This document shows positions 5,217 through 8,569 of a stretch of DNA of 8,569 bases, piece by piece (the first letter of the stretch is position 1; each line of letters opens with the position of its first letter). Below the pieces are notes generated by a model. It searched no databases. It was not told the origin of the DNA and saw nothing but the letters and a program-made list of their open reading frames with translations. Position numbers and translations under genes: made by a program. The stretch lies in NCBI GenBank assembly GCA_015259235.1, contig JABZGM010000085.1, positions 1 through 8,569 on the forward strand, read 5' to 3'. Origin of the DNA: Alloprevotella sp. (GTDB taxonomy: Bacteria > Bacteroidota > Bacteroidia > Bacteroidales > Bacteroidaceae).

Positions 5217-5290
5217 CGCTTCAGGATGGGCTTGAACCAACGACCCCATGATTAACAGTCATGTGCTCTAACCAACTGAGCTACTGAAGC
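5217..5290 (-). tRNA. tRNA-Asn (anticodon GUU)
   Basis: Read on the minus strand, a 74-base cloverleaf is found: acceptor stem GCTTCAG/CTGAAGC (perfect 7 bp), TA, D-arm GCTC/GAGC, anticodon arm CATGA-CTGTTAA-TCATG with anticodon GTT, variable loop GGGTC, T-arm GTTGG-TTCAAGC-CCATC, and discriminator G. CCA is not encoded. The T-stem has one T-T mismatch at its second pair. The plasmid-like module lies on the 3' side of the gene, the side used by most tRNA-targeting integrases. Adding CCA and reading Asn codons is the known role. Confidence 0.92.
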
Positions 5291-5360
5291 AGGTCTTTTG
5301 CTAGAGATAAGATGAAACTTTGTCGGTGAGTAACCTTGAAAAGTGCATCCTTATTTCTCG

Positions 5361-5384
5361 TTTGCAGTGCAAAAGTAGTACTTT
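5361..5384. promoter_or_regulatory. Overlapping palindromes and possible tRNA-Asn promoter box
   Basis: TTTGCA-G-TGCAAA (5361-5373) and AAAGTA-G-TACTTT (5372-5384) are two perfect odd palindromes sharing two bases. On the minus strand the complement of 5370-5377 reads TACTTTTG, a -7 box that could drive tRNA-Asn, although no TTTG is found at the right distance upstream. Confidence 0.35.
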
Positions 5385-5400
5385 ATTTCGAATTAAGCAC

Positions 5401-5408
5401 TATCTTTG
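5401..5408 (+). promoter_or_regulatory. -7 box for the adenosine kinase-like gene
   Basis: TATCTTTG matches TAnnTTTG; no good -33 box is seen at 19-21 bp. Transcription would start near 5415, about 20 bases before ATG 5435. This supports that start over the in-frame codon at 5336, which lies upstream of the promoter. Confidence 0.55.
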
Positions 5409-5434
5409 CAGAGAAAATTTCAAGAAAAAATTGC

Positions 5435-6406
5435 ATGAAGAAAATTTTAGGCGTAGGAAATGCTCTAGTTGACGCTCTCTATAAAATAGATAACGAAAAT
5501 ATAATCAAGCATTTAGGAGTGTCGATAGATGGCATGACGCTGATAGATGCTGACCGCAGAAAAAAAATCGTGGAACAGCTCAAAAATGTTCCTTTTGAGT
5601 GTCGAACAGGTGGTTCAGCAAGTAATGCTGTGCATTGTGTCGCTGCTTTGGGTGGTGACGCTAGTTTCATCGGGCGCACGGGTAAGGACGACAATGGCAA
5701 GTTTTATGCGGAGTCGTGTGAGAAAGCTGGTGTGAAGCCCCTTACCACTATTTCAGAAGATATTCCCACAGGGGTCGCCACGACCTTCATTCTTCCCGAT
5801 GGACGTCGCACTTTTGCCACCTATCTTGGGGCAGCCGCTACGGTGAGCGCTGAAGATTTGCGCGAAGAAGACTTTGCGGCTGCTGACTACATGTTTATCG
5901 AAGGCTATTTGGTACAAAATCATGGACTTATCTTGCGTGCTGTGGAATTGGCACAGCGCAATGGCGTGAAGGTTTGTCTGGATTTGGCATCGTGGAACAT
6001 CGTGGAAGAAGAGCGTGCTTTCTTTGCTGAACTCTTGCCTAAGATTGACATCGTCTTTGCTAATGAAGAAGAAGCTCAAGCTATGACGGGGGCAACTGGG
6101 ACTGCTGCAGCCGAGTGGTTGGCACGCACTTGTGCTATTGCTGTGGTGAAATGCGGAGCTGACGGAGCTGTGGCAGTAGCGGGCGACAAAAAGATGAGCG
6201 TCGCTGCTGAGCACGTGGCAAAGGTGGAAGACACTACTGGTGCAGGTGATTTCTTTGCAGGCGGATTCCTCTATGAGCATGCGCAAGGCGCTTCATTGGA
6301 GCGCTGCTTACAAATGGGAGCTCGCTGTGCAGCTGCTGTGATTCAGGTGATGGGGACACAGTTGCCTGCCGAAATTTGGAACGAATTGCGGCAAAACAGA
6401 GCTTAG
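5435..6406 (+). CDS. PfkB-family sugar kinase, adenosine kinase-like
   Basis: A cytoplasmic kinase of 323 residues in the ribokinase/PfkB family, most like the adenosine kinases annotated in Bacteroidales; it would transfer phosphate from ATP to the 5'-hydroxyl of a nucleoside such as adenosine (purine salvage). Seen: N-terminal GVGNALVDALYKI, the substrate-side di-glycine motif GGSASNAVHCVAALGG at about 59-74, and the C-terminal signature DTTGAGDFFAGGF with DTTGAGD at 266-272, where Asp272 is the expected catalytic base and GAG forms the anion hole. The length is typical. The start at 5435 is preferred to the longer reading frame because the promoter box lies between them and the family begins with this MKKILGVGN strand. 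The exact substrate cannot be fixed from sequence; ribose or fructose kinases share the same motifs. Confidence 0.9.
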   Translation: MKKILGVGNALVDALYKIDNENIIKHLGVSIDGMTLIDADRRKKIVEQLKNVPFECRTGGSASNAVHCVAALGGDASFIGRTGKDDNGKFYAESCEKAGVKPLTTISEDIPTGVATTFILPDGRRTFATYLGAAATVSAEDLREEDFAAADYMFIEGYLVQNHGLILRAVELAQRNGVKVCLDLASWNIVEEERAFFAELLPKIDIVFANEEEAQAMTGATGTAAAEWLARTCAIAVVKCGADGAVAVAGDKKMSVAAEHVAKVEDTTGAGDFFAGGFLYEHAQGASLERCLQMGARCAAAVIQVMGTQLPAEIWNELRQNRA

Positions 6407-6484
6407 AGATAGCAAGCGCAGAGGGTTGGGATGAAAAAAGACGATTTTCAAAGTCTCAGAACAGCTATTTCTCAAAAAAGACCG

Positions 6485-6514
6485 TAACTTTGTAGTCACA
6501 CACGTGCGTGCGCG
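6485..6514 (+). promoter_or_regulatory. S41 gene -7 box followed by alternating purine-pyrimidine tract
   Basis: TAACTTTG (6485-6492) fits the Bacteroidetes -7 box; the -33 is not clear. Directly after it, 6497-6514 is an unbroken 18-base alternation of pyrimidine and purine (CACACACGTGCGTGCGCG), a Z-DNA-prone sequence placed at the expected transcription start of the next gene. Confidence 0.5.
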
Positions 6515-6556
6515 ATAGTATAATGCCTCGTGACGTGGTGGGACAACCGACACAAA

Positions 6557-8230
6557 ATGATCAAAAGATTTTTTCTCTTTATAGCACTTCTCTTCGGAGT
6601 CGGGGCACAGCTTTCACTTCAAGCGCAGGAATCTGACAATTTCAAAACCACAAAGGCTTTGGACATTTTCAATGCGCTCTACGAAGAACTCGAACTAAAC
6701 TACGTAGATACGCTTGACGCAGAGCAGGTGACGGGAGACGCCATCCGTTATATGCTCAATAGTCTTGACCCCTACACCGAGTTTTACAAAGCCTCGCGCA
6801 CTGATGAACTGAAAACCCTCACCACAGGTAAGTATGCCGGGATTGGTTCTCCGATTCGCTACCACAAAGGGAGCGATCGTTGCGTCTTTGACGGACCGTA
6901 TGTGGGAATGCCAGCTCAGGCAGCAGGATTGCGCACTGGAGACATTATCATGAAAATCAATGATAAAGAGGTGGGTGTCTGTGGAAAACAAGCGAAATCG
7001 GACTATTCTAGCAAGATTTCCAACCAGCTGCGTGGAGATGCGGGTACGACGGTGACGGTGACCGTGAAGCGTCCGATGCATGAGAAGCTGTTGCGCTTCC
7101 GATTGAAGCGACAGTTGATCAAACAACCTTCGGTGCCCTTTGCGCAACTTTTGCCCAACCATGTGGGATATGTGGTGATGACGGGCTATCGTGACGATAC
7201 GGCACATGATTTGCGCCAAGCTCTGGAACAACTGAAAGCACAGGGAGCGCAACGCCTGGTGCTGGATTTGCGTGGAAATGGTGGCGGACTGATGAATCAG
7301 GCTGTAGATGTGGTGAATCTTTTCATCCATAAAGGCAAAAAGGTGCTGGAGATGCGTGGGAAGGATCCCGAACAGAATGCGATTCTCAAAACCAAACAAG
7401 CTCCGCTCGATGCAGATATCCCCATGGTGGTGTTGGTGGACTACGGCACTGCCTCGGCTGCTGAAATCACTTCGGGCACGCTGCAAGATTATGACCGCGC
7501 AGTGATTGTGGGACAGCGCACCTATGGTAAGGGACTTGTGCAGTCGCAACGAGAATTGCCTTACAACACGATGCTCAAACTCACCACGGCAAAGTATTAC
7601 ATCCCCTCTGGACGCTGTGTGCAGGCTTATGATTTCAAAAATCGTGGTTCGGATGGACAACCTAAACACTTGCCCGATTCGCTCTGCAAAACTTTCAAGA
7701 CGAGCAACGGTCGCTTGGTGAAAGATGGTGGTGGCATCACCCCCGATGTGGCTGTGGCACCCGATTCACTGCCTGACATGCTCGATGATCTCGCACTCTC
7801 TGAGGAGTTTTTCGACTATGTGGTGAAATATCTCAACACCCATCGCGAATTGGCACCTGCAGCGTCATTCAATATCTCTGATGCAGATTTCCAAGATTTC
7901 CTATCTTTCATGGAAAAAAGTTCCTTCACCTACAACACGCAGACGAAGCGCATGCTGGATTATCTGAAGAAATGGGCAGACTATGAGGGATATAGCGACA
8001 GCATTCAGACAGAATTGAAGGCATTGTCCACGAAACTTGCTCCAAACGTGGCAGCAGACTTGCGTCGCTGGCAAAAGGAGGTGCGCGAATTGTTGGAATA
8101 CGCTATCGTTTCCTCGCACTATGGGCAGCAAGGTGCTTATGCTTACAAACTGCGCAATGATAAAGAATTGACGCTCTCTACAGAGATTTTACTCGATAAA
8201 GACAGATACCACAAGTTGTTGCGCAAATAA
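6557..8230 (+). CDS. Secreted S41 C-terminal-processing peptidase with PDZ domain
   Basis: A 557-residue exported serine protease of the CtpA/tail-specific family, which cleaves near protein C-termini in the periplasm. Seen: a signal peptide (MIKRFFLFIALLFGVGAQLSLQA, probable cut after Ala23), an N-terminal helical part with the family's YVDTLDAEQVTGDAIRYML and LDPYTEF, a PDZ domain at about 92-183 (AGLRTGDIIMKINDKEV), and the peptidase domain with DLRGNGGG at 237-244, the nucleophile Ser300 in TASAAEI and the general base Lys325 in YGKG; the 25-residue Ser-Lys spacing is usual. A C-terminal extension of about 200 residues is common in Bacteroidetes members. Start 6557 is chosen over the frame-opening codon at 6530 because it gives a proper signal peptide. 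It lies 150 bp after the kinase with its own promoter box, and 53 bp before purD. Confidence 0.92.
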   Translation: MIKRFFLFIALLFGVGAQLSLQAQESDNFKTTKALDIFNALYEELELNYVDTLDAEQVTGDAIRYMLNSLDPYTEFYKASRTDELKTLTTGKYAGIGSPIRYHKGSDRCVFDGPYVGMPAQAAGLRTGDIIMKINDKEVGVCGKQAKSDYSSKISNQLRGDAGTTVTVTVKRPMHEKLLRFRLKRQLIKQPSVPFAQLLPNHVGYVVMTGYRDDTAHDLRQALEQLKAQGAQRLVLDLRGNGGGLMNQAVDVVNLFIHKGKKVLEMRGKDPEQNAILKTKQAPLDADIPMVVLVDYGTASAAEITSGTLQDYDRAVIVGQRTYGKGLVQSQRELPYNTMLKLTTAKYYIPSGRCVQAYDFKNRGSDGQPKHLPDSLCKTFKTSNGRLVKDGGGITPDVAVAPDSLPDMLDDLALSEEFFDYVVKYLNTHRELAPAASFNISDADFQDFLSFMEKSSFTYNTQTKRMLDYLKKWADYEGYSDSIQTELKALSTKLAPNVAADLRRWQKEVRELLEYAIVSSHYGQQGAYAYKLRNDKELTLSTEILLDKDRYHKLLRK

Positions 8231-8283
8231 ACGCAATCTCTCATTCCTCATTTATACATTCATCTCACAATACCCCTCCTCTC

Positions 8284-8569
8284 ATGAAGATCCTTCTCCT
8301 TGGTTCTGGCGGTCGCGAACACGCACTTGCCTGGAAAATCGCCCAAAGTCCAAAAGTTGAGCAACTTTTCATTGCACCAGGCAACGCTGGCACGTCCAGT
8401 GTAGGCGAAAACGTGGACATCGCTGCCACAGATTTTGATGCCCTTGCAGACTTCGTCGTGAAGCAGCAAGTGGACATGGTGGTTGTCGGTCCGGAAGATC
8501 CATTGGTGAAGGGTATCTACGATGATTTCCTCTCTCGCTCGGCTACGGCGCACATTCCTGTCATTGGTC
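8284..8569 (+). CDS. purD: Phosphoribosylamine-glycine ligase, partial (N-terminal 95 residues)
   Basis: The first 95 codons of GAR synthetase, which joins phosphoribosylamine and glycine with ATP in step two of de novo purine synthesis. Seen: the N-terminal Rossmann-like motif LLLGSGGREHALAWKI (about 4-19), PGNAGT (32-37) and VVVGPEDPLVKG (about 66-77), all hallmarks of PurD. The gene runs off the window end. No promoter box is visible in the 53-bp gap after the S41 gene, so co-transcription with it is likely. Confidence 0.95.
   Translation, partial: MKILLLGSGGREHALAWKIAQSPKVEQLFIAPGNAGTSSVGENVDIAATDFDALADFVVKQQVDMVVVGPEDPLVKGIYDDFLSRSATAHIPVIG

Noticed and set aside
5336..5434. N-terminal extension of the adenosine kinase-like protein by 33 residues
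   Set aside because: The promoter box at 5401-5408 lies within it, and the family's N-terminus begins at the ATG at 5435.
6695..7669. Long 324-codon minus-strand frame opposite the S41 gene
   Set aside because: It lies wholly antisense to a well-supported protease gene. The His/Ser/Arg-rich translation matches no family and reflects codon bias of the other strand.

Overview
The window looks like a Bacteroidales chromosome segment (Prevotella/Bacteroides-like; genus not certain) carrying a plasmid-type mobilizable module. The host assignment rests on several promoters of the Bacteroidetes type (TTTG, 19-20 bp, TAnnTTTG), the lack of clear Shine-Dalgarno sequences, a Bacteroides-style Rep_3 initiator and relaxase, and a chromosomal run of adenosine-kinase-like sugar kinase, S41 protease and purD.

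Left part (about 1-5141): a mobilizable replicon backbone. On the minus strand lie a relaxosome accessory protein (MobC-like, 1739-2131) and a MOB relaxase (40-1584), transcribed leftward from two overlapping promoters at 2219-2276. The mobC leader holds hairpins that are the best oriT candidates. A 650-bp gene-free stretch (2132-2784) is unusually rich in inverted repeats. On the plus strand follow a small two-helix membrane protein with a bacterial PH domain (2785-3342), an origin region with an AT-rich stretch, a GC hairpin and five 21/22-bp iterons (3343-3606), and the Rep_3 initiator gene (3686-4990) with a canonical promoter. No integrase, transposase or resistance gene is visible.

Junction (4991-5434): after rep there are nested hairpins, a duplicated 9+7-base motif, and a bulged inverted repeat ending two bases from the 3' end of a minus-strand tRNA-Asn (GUU). 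The plasmid-like DNA thus sits on the 3' side of a tRNA gene, a common integration site for mobile elements. The left boundary is not inside the window.

Right part (5435-8569): ordinary housekeeping DNA, by eye more GC-rich than the module: a PfkB-family adenosine kinase-like protein with its own promoter, a secreted S41 C-terminal-processing peptidase, and the start of purD (purine biosynthesis), cut by the window end.

How the genes fit together: Rep plus iterons would support replication, MobC plus relaxase would nick oriT for transfer by a helper conjugation system, and the PH membrane protein is probable accessory cargo. The most interesting question is why an apparently intact rep/iteron/mob unit lies in a chromosomal context, and what the dense inverted-repeat region between mobC and the PH gene does.
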